Assembly (NCBI GenBank): GCA_947359465.1
Contig: OX375880.1
Coordinates: 22,706,714-22,770,713, forward strand
DNA: 64,000 nt
Direction: 5' to 3'
From: Metellina segmentata
Taxonomy: Eukaryota; Arthropoda; Arachnida; Araneae; Tetragnathidae
In this document: one piece after another, positions 1 to 13,137 of the stretch
Layout of the letters: each line of letters starts with the position of its first letter
Numbering within the stretch: position 1 is the stretch's first letter
Made by a program: the position numbers and the translations under genes
The notes under the pieces: model-generated
The model's database searches: none
What the model saw: the letters and a program-made list of their open reading frames with translations, nothing else
What the model was told of the DNA's origin: nothing

Positions 1-299
1 ATTAACAAAATTATGGCCTTTTGCTTTAACGGCCTCTTTTCATGTACGCTCCACAATGTTTCGTTATACAATTAAAACAAATGCTGTTTTTATGCTTTTG
101 TTTAGTATCAGCTTCTCCCTTTACATTACACTGCTACATTTTGCCTCACGAAAATATCACTAATGTTTGCATAATATTGTCGTCATTTTACTGTGTTGTC
201 ACTTTAGTGTAGTTAGACCAACACCGACTTTATACAAAGCCCACGTCACAACTCTAAATCCCATCGTGAGGCTACTTTTACGCGCTACGATACACCCGA

Positions 300-440
300 A
301 GTTAAGCACAGAGAGTAAAATGTTAATTTCCATAAGCCATTCTCAATTTGAGAGGATGCAATGTGTGCTGCACAGAAAGAACAAAGTATTCAAATGCGTT
401 AGGTAACTGCCAATCACGGTTTTGTTTTGAGAAATATGCT
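300..440. repeat. Direct repeat partner of about 985-1130
   Basis: AAAATGTTAATTTC, then ATGCAAATG/ATTCAAATGCG, GTAACTGCCAATCACGGTTT and the following bases resemble 1005-1130 in the same orientation. The right copy joins the inverted repeat of the 0.67-kb element; the left copy lies outside it. Confidence 0.5.
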
Positions 441-492
441 AAAAATGCAGTCTTGCATTTTAACATTATTTTGTTAATCACACCAATGCTCC

Positions 493-1167
493 GACCCTTC
501 ACAATGCTGGCTTCTTATACGACTGCCTTTTTTTTTATATTGGGGCTGTAAATTAAAATAATACTGTTATTACGAAATTTTATTCTGTTGATCTTTTATG
601 CTATTTTTTTGTTTGTTTCTGTGTATCTTTTTGGAAATTTAGCGATTAAAATGCTCTTATTTTGTTTATCTTTTATGCTATTTTTTTTTGTTTCTGTGTT
701 TGGGTTTCTTTTAGAAAGCATAGCAATACTTAATTTTGATAATTTATGCAATGTACAAATGCATAAACTTTTAACTTTTGGTTTTTTTATCTTTTTGGAA
801 GTTAAGTCATTTCTGTGTACTTCAGTTTTTGTATCGCAGCATTTCCACCGTTCATCAATGCATATCACAAATGTGCATACTGTTCCACTTTTATTCAGTC
901 TTATGTACAACACCCTTTCCGATTCCATTTTCGAATACATTTCGACAATAAATTTATTTAACAGGTAATAGTCTACACTCGCTGCCAAAAGTTAAGGATA
1001 TTGTGGAAAATGTTAATTTCTGGAAGCTAATCTAAATTTTAGGGGCTGCAATTTGCTGCAGAGTTAGATAGAAATATGCAAATGTGTTATGTAACAGCCA
1101 ATCATGGTTTCGTGTCGACAAATATAAAATAAGGCAGTCGTATAAGAAGCCAGTATTGTGAAGGGTT
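493..1167. mobile_element. Possible 0.67-kb TIR element
   Basis: ACCCTTCACAATGCTGGCTT, continuing to TATACGACTGCC, on the left is matched by an inverted copy at 1131-1167 over about 35 bases with one mismatch. No target duplication was found. The 77-bp direct repeat at 591-760 lies inside. Confidence 0.6.
591..760. repeat. 77-bp tandem duplication, imperfect
   Basis: ATCTTTTATGCTATTTTTTT followed by GTTTCTGTGT appears at 591 and again at 668. Confidence 0.6.
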
Positions 1168-2694
1168 AGTTTAGAACTTTCGTAGGATTACTTTTCAATA
1201 CGGACATGTTTCTGTCACTTCCACAACATGAATAGCAAATAGTGAGCGCTGCCGTTCTGTGGGATGCCTTCAAGAAGGGCAATGAATCACTCATGTTGCT
1301 GTTTTCATTGCCGTTCGTTCCGTGATTTCGTGATAATACAAACAATTCTAAACCAGCCAAACAGTTGTCCAAAGTCCTGTGGCCCGCTCCCCAAAGGTTA
1401 CGACCCCTGCAGTTCATCTATATATTGCTGTTGTAGCAAAGCACTTATCATGCATGGCTGTGCCAAAGGGCAATTCTTTCCCAGATAAATAAAGATGTCA
1501 ATGTCATCAAAAAGCAACTCTTGCGAGAATTGCCCCGTAGTTTTCAAATTTACAAATCTATATACATTAAACGTCACACACATTAGGCCTTAAAACACAC
1601 GACACAGTTTTTAACACATTGTAACCATCTGGAGTACTCTTGCACATATTGGAGCACCGATTATGCTTCTTACAAATCTCAATCCACCTTCACTCTGCAA
1701 TGGTACGACACTGTCAACAAACTCATGCCAAACATTATTGAAGCCACCATCGTGACTAGATATGCCGCAAGTTAAAACATATTCATTCCTATAATACCAA
1801 TCATCACTTCTCATATCCACTTTCCAATTTAAAAAACTTCAGTTCCCAGTTCGTTTCAGTTTCACTGTTAGCATCAAGAAGGCACAATCACTCAAAGTCA
1901 TAGGACTCGGTCTCATTAAACCGCATTTCTCCCATGGTCAAGTGTTCGATTGGATACCTTTTTACTTTTTATAAATAGATATCACTTAAATTTCTTGCTG
2001 GATGTGGTTATTGTAATAAGTGTAGAGGTATACTATCTCGGGAAAAAATAATCAAGTATAAAATGCTAATTTTGTTTTTCTTTTCCTCTCACACATGGGA
2101 CAGACTTATTTCATTCAATTTAATTGTTTCTAAAGTTACATTTCTCACTTCTACAAACATTGGTAATATAAAAAATTCACATAAGCAGTAAAATAATTTA
2201 CTTTGTGCTCAACAAAATTATAAAAAATACCTTTTTGGTGTATTAATCTATTTTATTTAAAATTCAAAATTACCTCAACTTACAAAAATATTTCTAATTT
2301 TTCTGTCTCCCTATTATCACAATAATTTGGGGTTAAAAGATACAGCGTTGGCCAAACCAACACATTTCATTGTTGTGTTAAAAAAAATACCATTTAAGTT
2401 GTAACATTTAAAAAATAACATTAGTTTTTTTTCTGTTTTTAGTAAAATAAGCATTTTTTCTCACTCCTTTCACTATTCAATTTTCTCAACTGCCTTTTTC
2501 AAGAACTTAAAACTTTCAATTCTTAGAAAATACAATTGTTTGGCATTGCAGTAAAATGTGTAAAATATGCATGTGTATAAAATGGATTATAAAAATAATA
2601 CAACAATCAACAGAAATTCTACAAGTTTTTATTAAAAATTTCAACGAATTTTAAATCTGAGGAAATTTGTAATTTTAATTAACATTACACAATG
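1168..2694. other. No gene or element recognised
   Basis: AT-rich, short ORFs only (largest 83 codons). 1200-1900 is less AT-rich than the rest but matches no family I know. Confidence 0.5.
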
Positions 2695-3056
2695 GGCTAT
2701 TGACGAGGGTCTGGGATAAATTCCCTAATTGAGAGATCATAGGTCATTTTTAATTTTCGTACTGTAGCAACTCAACGTGCTATTCACAACGGTCCCAAAT
2801 CAATTCCCTAAGCAAAATATCCAAGGTAATTTTTAACGTCGTACTATAGCAACTCTACTATTGCAACTCTAGCTATTTACTACAGTTCAGGATCAATCCC
2901 CTAAGGAAAGTATCCGAGAAAATCGGGTAATTTTTAATTAACGTTCTCAAGCAACACAACTACCGAATAACTAGGGTCGGAGTTAAATCCAATAAGTAAA
3001 ATATACGTTTACAATATCGTGTAATTTTCAACCACGGTCAAATAATAACAACATCT
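2695..3056. repeat. Degenerate tandem array, about four 90-bp units
   Basis: Each unit has a CTATT.AC..GGTC.G start, ATCAATTCCCTAAG-like middle, GGTAATTTTTAA and a GCAACTC-like end. Divergence between units is high, so it is old. Confidence 0.6.
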
Positions 3057-3057
3057 T

Positions 3058-3295
3058 AGATGGCACCCCACCCTCTAATAGATTGTGACGTCACACCGAT
3101 TGGATCTTTTTGAAATTCCATCGTCGCATTTCACAATGACTAGGGCATCACGGCGTTGTCCGTCGTGTTGGTTTGCGAAGCAAACCAATTGGGTATGCGT
3201 AGCAAACACCGGTGGTTGGCAAACGTTCATAATTAACACACCTAACCCCACAAAGTACAGCACGGGCAACGCCGTGCTAGCCACGCAGTGGCTAG
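3058..3295 (+). mobile_element. Helitron 3' end with double hairpin
   Basis: GGTTTGCGAAGCAAACC (3170-3186), CACGGGCAACGCCGTG then CTAG (3261-3280), and CCACGCAGTGG then CTAG and T (3281-3296). GTGACGTCAC lies at 3085-3094. This is the same terminal design as the copies ending at 32361 and 45359. I did not find its 5' end. Confidence 0.72.
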
Positions 3296-3310
3296 TATAT
3301 TTATATTTAA

Positions 3311-3425
3311 CTAGGGGGCCAGCCCCCTGCTCGCTAGCGCTCGCCAACCCCCGGAGGATTGCTTTGCAATCCTCACTGGTTAGCTGCGCGAACCTATGCT
3401 CGCTTCGCTAGCATCAATGAAGACA
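3311..3425 (-). mobile_element. Helitron 3' end, opposite orientation
   Basis: Read on the minus strand it ends CGAGCAGGGGGCTGGCCCCC then CTAG and T, with GAGGATTGCAAAGCAATCCTC upstream of it. It faces the Helitron end at 3295, only 15 bases away. Confidence 0.7.
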
Positions 3426-5264
<1,839 letters not shown>

Positions 5265-6560
5265 CACTCATTGCCATAAAAATTTGCGCACCAAGAAAAA
5301 GTCGTCAAAACGAAACGAAATTTTACACATGTAAGTACTACTTTGATATAAGTAAGTGATTAGAAAATCAAAGAAAAGGGATCATTTATTGCAGAAAAAA
5401 GTAGAAATGAACGGAAGTTTTAGTACTCTGTTGGACCCCCTCTAGCGCGAATGCACGATGCGATACGAGCGGGCATTGAGGCATACAAGTTCCATATGAT
5501 GTCCTGAGACATCTCGTTCCACAGCTGCTGTAAACGCGCCTCTAGTTCCACCAAACTCGTAGGGTGTCCAACTTGCCGTCCCAATAGATCCAAGATATGC
5601 TCGATTGGTGACAAATCTGGGTATCGAGCAGGCCTGGGAAGTGTGGTAATGTGGCGGAGGCAGTCTTGTGATATCCTTGATGTGTATGGCCGAGCATTGT
5701 CTTGTTGAAAAATGGCTCCTGGGAGCCCTGCCATGAGTGGCATCGCATGTGGCTGAAGGATGTCATGGACGTACAGCTGGGCTGTCGTTGTGCCATGGAT
5801 CAATATTAGGGGTGACCGTGTATAGTAGGCAATGGCGCCCCATATCATCACACCACATATGGGAGCGGTGTGTCGCTGTAAAACGAAGGCAGGATTGAGG
5901 CGTTCACTACGGGGCCTCCACACACGACCACGATTGTCATCACTGCTCAAATTGAATCGAGATTCGTCGCTGTAGACGACATGGTTCCATTCCGTTGCAG
6001 TCCAATCCCGTCGTGCGCGACACCACTCCAAACGGAGGTGTCGGTGGGTGGGTGGGTGTCATTGGCAGCACACGTAATGGGCACCGCGATACCAGATGTC
6101 CTTCAGCCAGGCGCCTTGCGATGGTTCGTGAAGACACAGGGTCCCGTAGTGAAGGTGCTGCCTGTGCCTGGATAGCGGCCAATGAAGCAGTTGCAGTTCG
6201 CATTTATGAAGCAGTTGGCTCTACGCGTTCGTTTCGTATGATGTGACGATCTTCTCGACGACTGGTCTGTCGAGGACGTCCTGAGCCTGGTCGCCGTGTA
6301 AATGACGTCTCTTCTGTCCACTGGACCCAACACGTCCTCACAGTAAAATCAGAACGGCCTACTTGACGAGCTACTCGCCGAGCTGACCACCCAGCTTCCA
6401 TCATCCCGATGATTCTTTCCCCTCTCGAACTCTGACAGCTGCTCATATTGTCTTCGATGGCGGCGCAACGGCATGTCTACCTCAGCGTTTCCTTTGCAAA
6501 ATATTAAGTACACTCAAACAAGCTCTACCTGTTTTATACTCCAAGAGAACGAAGTTCAAC
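5265..6560 (-). mobile_element. Tc1-like transposon, degraded; far end not resolved
   Basis: The 3' terminus sits next to TA in an AT microsatellite and begins CACTCATTGCCATAAAAATT, a Tc1-type terminal sequence. I could not find the matching inverted repeat beyond 6446, so the 5' end is approximate; a TATAAAA lies near 6535. It carries the broken transposase annotated separately. Confidence 0.75.
5420..6446 (-). pseudogene. Tc1 (DD34E-type) transposase, broken by two frame changes
   Basis: Three frames together spell one Tc1 transposase. 6446-6204 carries the paired-like helix-turn-helix (GWSARRVARQVGRSDFTV). Then 6203 to about 6045 carries SSRTIARRLAEGHLVSRCPL, and 6031-5420 carries the catalytic core. 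Active-site residues are still visible: Asp in VVYSDESRFN, Asp in FQQDNARP, Glu in LSPIEHILDLLG. The second Asp and the Glu are 32 residues apart instead of 34, as the TLPRPARYPDLS stretch is short. The GRP-rich linker (RRPGSGRPRQTSRRED) is present. The frame breaks make it non-functional. The lineage (MSQDIIWNLYASMPARIASC) looks like one common in spiders. Confidence 0.9.
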
Positions 6561-7270
6561 TCCCTCTAGTGGCATTACGTAATGCGCAATCACGCTGTAT
6601 TTCTAATCATTTGGATATCTGGCCGATTTGTAACCCCCCCCCCTTCTCTCAATTCTCTTCTTTCTCAAGCACAACAGATGTACATCTGTCTGTTTATTGG
6701 TTAAGTTATCTCCTCGTGTTTGAAAAGTACGTTGAAATTGAGACGAAAAGAGTAAAGGAAAATTTTGTTTCATTTGGATTATACGTGGCTAAAAGAACGT
6801 TCATTTATGTTAAAACATTTTTATTTGTTTTTTTAGTCTGCTGACAAATTGTTTCTCTGCACAAAATAAAAACGGAAACGAAAAAATAAATTTAGAATCT
6901 GCGATCTTTTATGCTGTTGCCATTTCAAAGAAAACAACAATAATTTAATTCCATTAAATTCATTTTAAAATGTTCTGGATTGAATTTTAAAATTTGCAAA
7001 ACATTTCGACTGTGTGCCAAACCCCTTTTGTTGTTAGTGCCGTAGATTCGTCAGGACTGTGATAACGAAAAACAAATACTTCCTTTTATAATAATAGAGA
7101 TAAGTGCATTGAATATGGATGTACACACGTATGCGTACTATACTTAGATTGATCAGGTAATTGAATAAATTTCACAAAAAAATATTACGTATTTCTTACT
7201 GTAGTTTTTACTTCGCGAATTAAATTTTTAAATGTTCTTAAAAGTTTAATTATTTGTTTATGAGCACTAT
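6561..7270. other. No gene recognised
   Basis: A 123-codon frame (6473-6844) begins inside the Tc1 remnant and is low in protein character. A run of 10 C lies near 6634. Confidence 0.5.
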
Positions 7271-7278
7271 ATTCTGAT

Positions 7279-7819
7279 TAGAGTGCCTATATAATAAGAG
7301 TGGCGACAAGGGACCAAATTTGGCCCGATGCGCATGCGCGGCAGCCATTTTTCTACCAGAATCGTCTCAAAGAATGTTGCTGGGCGAATTAATATATCAT
7401 TTCAAGGAGAACAAAAAGCATATTATTGTTATAATATGTATATATTCGCTTTAAATGAATCATATAAACGCTCAATTACATGCGTAATTGATGAGATAGA
7501 TTGCACACGCGCTAACTTAGAATGCGGGAAACACCATGTTGTTCAAAAAACAGCTATTTACTTAAAAAGTCTTCAAATTTATGCTGACAAAACACTAAAA
7601 TAATAATAAATAAACATTCTAGAACACGAAATGGAACATGAATAAGCTATATTTTCTTTTTAATTTAATATACACACGTTTTACTCGAACACACACAAAA
7701 AATTCCCATGTTAAGTCTACGGGAGCTAGGAAAAGACCGCCTCGGGCGGTAGAAAAGGTCTCTACGCCAATCAGAAAGTGTTTCTCGTATGTCGCCACTC
7801 TTATTATATAGGCACTCTA
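7279..7819. mobile_element. 541-bp TIR element, ends TAGAGTGCC, 8-bp duplication
   Basis: The terminal inverted repeat of about 30 bp starts TAGAGTGCCTATATAATAAG. ATTCTGAT at 7271-7278 is repeated at 7820-7827. The size of the duplication fits hAT or P-type elements. Just inside the left end lies GATGCGCATGCGCGGCAGCC, with an NRF1-like palindrome. A 91-codon ORF (7328-7603) starts there. I do not recognise its product. Confidence 0.85.
7328..7603 (+). CDS. Unrecognised 91-aa ORF inside the 541-bp element
   Basis: The ORF opens MRMRGSHFSTRIVSKNVAGR and ends YLKSLQIYADKTLK. I see no signal peptide, membrane segment or known domain. It may be a chance frame or the end of a captured or lost transposase. 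Nothing downstream suggests splicing. Confidence 0.2.
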   Translation: MRMRGSHFSTRIVSKNVAGRINISFQGEQKAYYCYNMYIFALNESYKRSITCVIDEIDCTRANLECGKHHVVQKTAIYLKSLQIYADKTLK

Positions 7820-7873
7820 ATTCTGATAGGTGAATATAACCCTGCCATAACTAAATAGTGTAGTATTGTTCCG

Positions 7874-7874
<1 letters not shown>

Positions 7875-7912
<38 letters not shown>
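7875..7912. repeat. (TA)n microsatellite
   Basis: About 19 TA units, at the start of a Helitron-like segment. Confidence 0.95.
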
Positions 7913-7913
<1 letters not shown>

Positions 7914-8310
7914 TATTATATAAGGAAGTGTTTGTCTGCTTCGCGGCCGCAAAATCTAGACGACTTATGGCACTTAACAGCAATGAGATGTGGTACACAG
8001 GTAGTCCAAAATTTTTGCCATTCTTGGGTCGCGGCGAATTTTAAAATTCATTCTAGAAAATTTTTAAATGAATTTAATTGTTTTATTCTCCAACGGGTTC
8101 TTCAACGCGTTTCTACCGGAGAGAAGAAGGCCTTTTCTACCCACGTGACCTTGGCGTCAGGCTTTGGAAGCATGCCAAGTTTTTTTTCAACGAGGGGAAC
8201 TCACGAAAAATTTATTTTTTTTCGCTTTAATTTTGCGCGGAGGAATAATTTTCCAACCAGGCGATAAATCTTAACTGGAGAGACTTTGTTCTTTTTTCTA
8301 TCTCCAAGAC
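7911..8310 (+). mobile_element. Helitron-like segment (AAGGAAGTGTTTGTCTG type), copy 1, 3' end lost
   Basis: TATTATATAAGGAAGTGTTT, GGCACTTAACAGCAATGAGA and TTTTAAAATTCATTCTAGAA are shared with the copies starting at 31795 and 44550. It is cut by a hAT end at 8311, so its own 3' hairpin is missing. Confidence 0.75.
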
Positions 8311-8452
8311 CAGGGATGGCGAACCTATGACCCGCGAGTCAGACACTGACCCATGCGTTGATTTTTACAAACTTTTCATCATAAACATAAAAATTTTTAA
8401 TTTTTTTCGTACCCCTCTTCTAAAAAATATGAAGAAAATACAAGTGTTAATA
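8311..8452 (+). mobile_element. hAT 5' end (CAGGGATGGCGAACC type)
   Basis: CAGGGATGGCGAACCTATGA then CCCGCGAGTC is the widespread 5' terminus of hAT elements that encode ZBED-like transposases. It interrupts a Helitron just before it. It runs on after the insertion at 8453-9538 and is probably the start of the same element as the ZBED pseudogene. I did not find its 3' terminus. Confidence 0.65.
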
Positions 8453-9538
8453 CAGGGTTCCCACGGTCCTTGAAAAGTCCTTGAATTTTTTTTTTCCTAA
8501 CTAGGGGCCCTTGAAAATTAGGGAACTTGGTGAAAAGTCCTTGAAAGTACTTTATTTTTTTTAAACTAGTACATAATTGTCTAATTTCGTCTTGCATTGG
8601 AACTTGTCCAGACTAGTATCCTCCACAGCAGGTGCGCCATTTGATCGTCATTCTGAATGAAACCGGTGTTTTCCGCTTTGACACTACAAGATATACTAGT
8701 AATTCTACGTCTAGATCATCCATTTTCCACAGTATTCTGTCTGTCTAAGTTGACACCTCTGGTCTAAGTTAAGATAGCCGTCTTGTTATGCTCGCCACTT
8801 CATGACGTATCACGTTCGCTAGATAACAGCACTGCTTTCTTAGGAAACCGTAGCTTTAGCAGTTAGGACATCATTGGAAACCTGTCATGCATCCAAAGAA
8901 ATGAAGCCAAATTCTTATTGCAAAAATATAAAAGTTACAATTGAAATAATTTTTTTTAAGAAAATCACATTAAAGATTCCTTCTGTTATAAAATTTTCTG
9001 CAGATTTCAAATTCGTTGAAATTTTCCCTCCATCTTTAACGATTACAAAGATAGAAACACAGCCGAGATAATAAAGAAGCCCCAACACCAGTCAAAACTT
9101 TTGATTTATTCTGTTACTCAAACAAAATAAACCATGACTGTTGTAGGCAGTGGACGAATATATACGACGACAGGAAAATATAGATTGTGTCATGTAGATC
9201 GAATCGTGTGTGCAAGCTCTCATACTCTTCTTCGTGCGACTAAAAGAATTTATCGTGCGATCCGAAATTGATATGTGTGCAAGTAGCCTGATAGCATTGA
9301 GACAAGCAGCAAAGTAAAAAAGAAAGTCCAAAATTGGTGATAAATTTTCTTTTCTTGACTTGACTATCAGTAGTTTAAAAAAAATTGTCTTTTTTATATT
9401 CACATTTTTCTTTTTAATTGACAACTTTTGTGTATGCCTTGTTTTAGGTCGTTATAAAAAATTTTAGGTCCTTGAAAAATTTGTTTTGGGTTTTGAAAAG
9501 TCCTTGAATATTTTTTGGATAAAGGTGTGGGAACCATG
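8453..9538. mobile_element. CAGGGTTCCCAC-type TIR element
   Basis: The left end is CAGGGTTCCCACGGTCCTTG and the inverted right end is CATGGTTCCCACACCTTTAT. Both are followed by TCCTTGA-type repeats (AAAAGTCCTTGAATTTTTT-like). TAATA stands on both sides (8448-8452, 9539-9543), a possible 5-bp duplication. There is no transposase, so it is non-autonomous. Confidence 0.7.
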
Positions 9539-9624
9539 TAATAAAGAACTTAAAAATAAAAAAAATGCATAAATTATTTTTGTAAAATTTTTTAGATTTA
9601 TTGATTATACATAATACTGTTTTA

Positions 9625-10036
9625 GTCCCGGTGCACACATTCGATTTATTAACGTGCGGCGACGCTGCGGCATCAAAGCCCAACTATGCACACTAACCGT
9701 GAAATGACGCACGAACTCATTTCGCGCCATTTGCGACAAATATTCTATCGAAGAAAACGTGTTTATTTCGCTTACTTGGTGCAAAAAAAGTATATTTTGA
9801 AACAAAAATAGACGTTACTGGATACAGCCACTTATTAATTATTATTTATATTCCATATGTTCATGAAAACAAGGTACTTCAGATCGAAGCATATGCGACG
9901 AACTGCGGTACAAATTGCACGCAAGTTGGACGTGCGTCGCCGAATGCTTGTGTGCACTACTCTATTGGATCTCAGACCGCAATTGCGTTACGGCACCTGC
10001 GCAGCACGTTGAAAAACCACATGTATGCACCGGGCC
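9625..10036. mobile_element. PIF/Harbinger-like MITE, copy 1
   Basis: The ends are GTCCCGGTGCACACATTCGA and (inverted) GGCCCGGTGCATACATGTGG, with TTA on both sides (9622-9624, 10037-10039). The element is 412 bp and GC-richer than its surroundings. A second copy lies inverted at 47691-48113. Confidence 0.8.
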
Positions 10037-10279
10037 TTAAGATTTATATGAAGGTTTTAGATAATGTAGCCACCACTAGTTTTTCCTTTTTCCTAAAAAT
10101 AACGTTGTTTTGAACAATACCTCGTCATATACAGTATTTATGTAGTTATTTTTTCATTTTTATTCTTAACCGTTTTTTTTGTTTCCAAATATTTTATAAA
10201 AGGTACAATACAATTAAAGATCCAGCAATAGAATTAGAAAGGAATATTTTTGTTCCCAAATACATAAATTATTTAGAAA

Positions 10280-10540
10280 TGTATTCAATTGCTTTAGATT
10301 AGAGTAACGATGTAAATGGTTATGCAAAATGATCAGTTTTTGCTCGATATAAAGTAGGTAATATAATGAAAGAAGAGCTAATATAACTTATAACGCTGAA
10401 AGGAAAGTGTACCGGTCTTGATATTTTTAAAGAATTTAATATTGCATTTAAAGAAATGGTATTGACCGACAGAAAAACTGTTTCTGTAACAACGTACGGT
10501 GCATCCAATATGGTGGGGGAAATATTGGTTTTTCCATTAC
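10280..10540 (+). pseudogene. ZBED/GTF2IRD2-like hAT transposase, middle part, dead
   Basis: The plus-strand reading IALD, SVFARYKVGNIMKEEL, LITLKGKCTGLDIFKEFNIA and TVSVTTYGASNMVGE matches the RNase H core start of ZBED5/SCAND3-type hAT transposases. The usual motifs are FVRY, LEG.T.G.DIF and CTDGA..M. In-frame stops show it is dead. It stops at the TTAA insertion and its C-terminal part resumes near 18545. Confidence 0.7.
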
Positions 10541-10894
10541 CTTAACCCTTCTTTGCATGATTTTTCTTTATTGGTGAAATAAATCAAGGTGATATAATTC
10601 ATGTTCAAAATTAAAGGAAAAATGGTTAAAAAAATCTTAGTATATATTTATAGTATAAATTTAGCAAAAAAACAATATGATGGTAGCATGTGGTATTTTT
10701 TAAATTAAACGCAAACTTTTTCAGAAATTGCTCTAAAAATAACAGAAACACATGTTACAAACCTTTCTTCCACTCATTTTCACTTTTTTAGCAATAGAAA
10801 CTCAAATATAATAAAACAAAATTAAAAACGAAATCATACGTTTATTGCAACTACAACAAACAGCGGAATGCCGACCAACCGGTATAGTGGTTAA

Positions 10895-11045
10895 ACAAGA
10901 GTCTTACCGCAACTCTATCCCGTGGAACCATTTTTAAACTACGCATGCGCAAACTGTTTAAGTATATGGAAGGTGTGGCTTATCTGACGGGAGGGACTAG
11001 AACTAGATTTCAATTACCCTGATTTCGAGAGTATGTGAGTATAAA
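10895..11045. repeat. Left long terminal inverted repeat of the 7.2-kb element
   Basis: Pairs in inverted orientation with about 17925-18073. The first 95 bases are the best match. Confidence 0.85.
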
Positions 11046-11099
11046 AGCATGAGCGGGAAAAAAAAATTCCCAGCGGTTTTTGTTTATACTTTTTTAGGT

Positions 11100-12867
11100 T
11101 AAGTTCTGAAGTGGGTAAGTACAGACAGAGTACAGTAGTATTTTCTTTTCCGAGAACTTTTAGGGTCATATCAGCTAAAACTGAAATAAATATTTTAAAC
11201 TGAAAAACAGCGAGCGGATTTGTTTCTTATAATTGCGTATCAGCGAAAGTTATCTACAAGAGCAGTGTTGCAGTTGGCTTGTAATGTTACTTAAGTATTA
11301 CGTTTCTGAATTACTTCTACTACTCTTATAAATGATAGAATTAGTCTTCTCTTACAAAGTTTCTTTTTGATTATTATAACGGTTGTTTCTTTCATTTCTT
11401 TATTTCATGTTAAAAAGTATTTCAAAAATTAAATGATTCTAAAATCTAGGAAATTCTCTAAAACTTATTCAAGTGCTTTATCATTGGTATGGTGAGTATT
11501 TTCTTGCGTTTCAGTTGTTGTCATTATGAACTTTTGTGTTTCTCTAATTTCTTGTTTGTTATAATTTATTTTTAAAATTAACTCTTCTAAAATTAAATGG
11601 ATTTTAATATTTAGTATAGTTCTGTAAAACTTTTGAAATAGTTGCAAGTAGCCTATCTTGTGTATATTGTTTTCAAAATATTTCCCTCATAACCTCATAA
11701 AAATCTCAAGAGACCTCTCATTGCATATTTGCCAACTTTAAAAATTGCATCAGTGAAACTTTTGCACCCCTGAATGCCCCTTGCCATAAACACAACATTA
11801 ATACATGAATTAATGTGTATTAGAAATATCAGTATGTCACAATAACTAGTATTATTTGTGTTTAAAAATGCATGTGTAAAAATTCACATTTTTATCAACT
11901 GCAGAAACCTTGCAAAGCAGTAGTGTTTTAATACCAAACTGGATACATCCACTATAATATGTAAACTGTGTATACTACCTATGGTTCCATCTGTCATATT
12001 TGTGAAAGCTCGACACAGTGCATCACCCCACATTTAGAATCTGTTCCAGTGCCTTCAGGACTTCACCAGTCAAAAATTTATACGTTGTTTGTCAAGAACC
12101 ATCTTTAGCTTCTATGTGTGTTTTGTTGTCGCTTCGACTTAATTACTGCATACTGAGTAGTCCAACTCGTCATATCTAAACAACTTTTTAATTAGTTTAT
12201 TGTCAGTCTTAATTTTGTCTAGTGTAGCTTGGCCATTTGTGGCTCGTACCATAACACACCATCGTTATCATTTTATCATCACTCGGCCGTTTACATTGGT
12301 GACTCGGACAAATTATGCTAGCTGTGCCTTTGTGATCCTGTTTCGTTATTTATTCACTTCCATCTATCTATAGTTTCAGTTTTCACTGTATTACAGGGCA
12401 TTAAAATATATTTTAAGTCTACTTTTGGCAATTTTATATACAGGTTTTAGAAGTTTATTGGAATCCTTAAAATCAGATTATTGTAAACATTTCCTGAAAC
12501 TTGTTATTGGGATCCTCAGTGAACTTATATGGCGGGGTTTCGGAATCTACTTTTTCATTCATCCAATATCTAGTAATCCTTTGACAAATCAAACTAGTAT
12601 ACAAGGTAAACAAAGATGAGAACTGCTGCTTAAGAGGATTAGGGTTCTTGGCGATACCTCTATAAAAAAAGCGCATCATGATTCCTACCCCATGGGTGAT
12701 GTGGAAATGGAATTGTTCATTTTAGGACATGTTATACGTTACAGAATACAATTGTGATGCTTGTGTGAACCATAATATTTGTCATAAGTTAAAACAGACT
12801 AGAGATATACAAATACAAATATTGACGACCAGCTACAGGCTCAAGCCCAACAAGGCTGGTCCTTTGT
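11100..12867. other. Interior of the 7.2-kb element, left part; no gene seen
   Basis: AT-rich sequence without a recognisable protein on either strand. ORFs are 60-70 codons at most and look random. Confidence 0.6.
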
Positions 12868-13137
12868 TTATGAATTCTCCAATTCCCACTGACTATCCAA
12901 TTGTGTCTTAAATTCGTACACTCCCTTTGAATTAACTATATTTTCTGGCAACGCGTTCCAACTGTCTATTACCATATTAAAGTAGTAGTTTTTCCTTAAA
13001 TCCCGATTAAAATGTGTCTTATTCAATTTATACCCATGACCCCTTGTTCTGTTATCCCTATTGAAATTTAAGCCCTCTGTGTCCCCTTGTTTTACAAACT
13101 TGAAAAGCTGAATCAAATCCCCCCTCCTTCTTCTAAC
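12868..13137 (-). pseudogene. CR1-like non-LTR retrotransposon, C-terminal fragment
   Basis: On the minus strand RRRRGDLIQLFKFVKQGDTE, NRDNRTRGHGYKLNKTHFNR and DSWNALPENIVNSKGVYEFK match the end of CR1/L2-type reverse transcriptases. The usual residues are RRRGDLI..FKI.NG, TRGH..KL, WNSLPE.VV. The frame is open to its stop but the rest of the element is absent. It sits within the 7.2-kb long-TIR element. Confidence 0.8.

Noticed and set aside
596..988. 126- and 130-codon frames on opposite strands
   Set aside because: They overlap each other in AT-rich tandemly duplicated sequence and show amino-acid use expected by chance.
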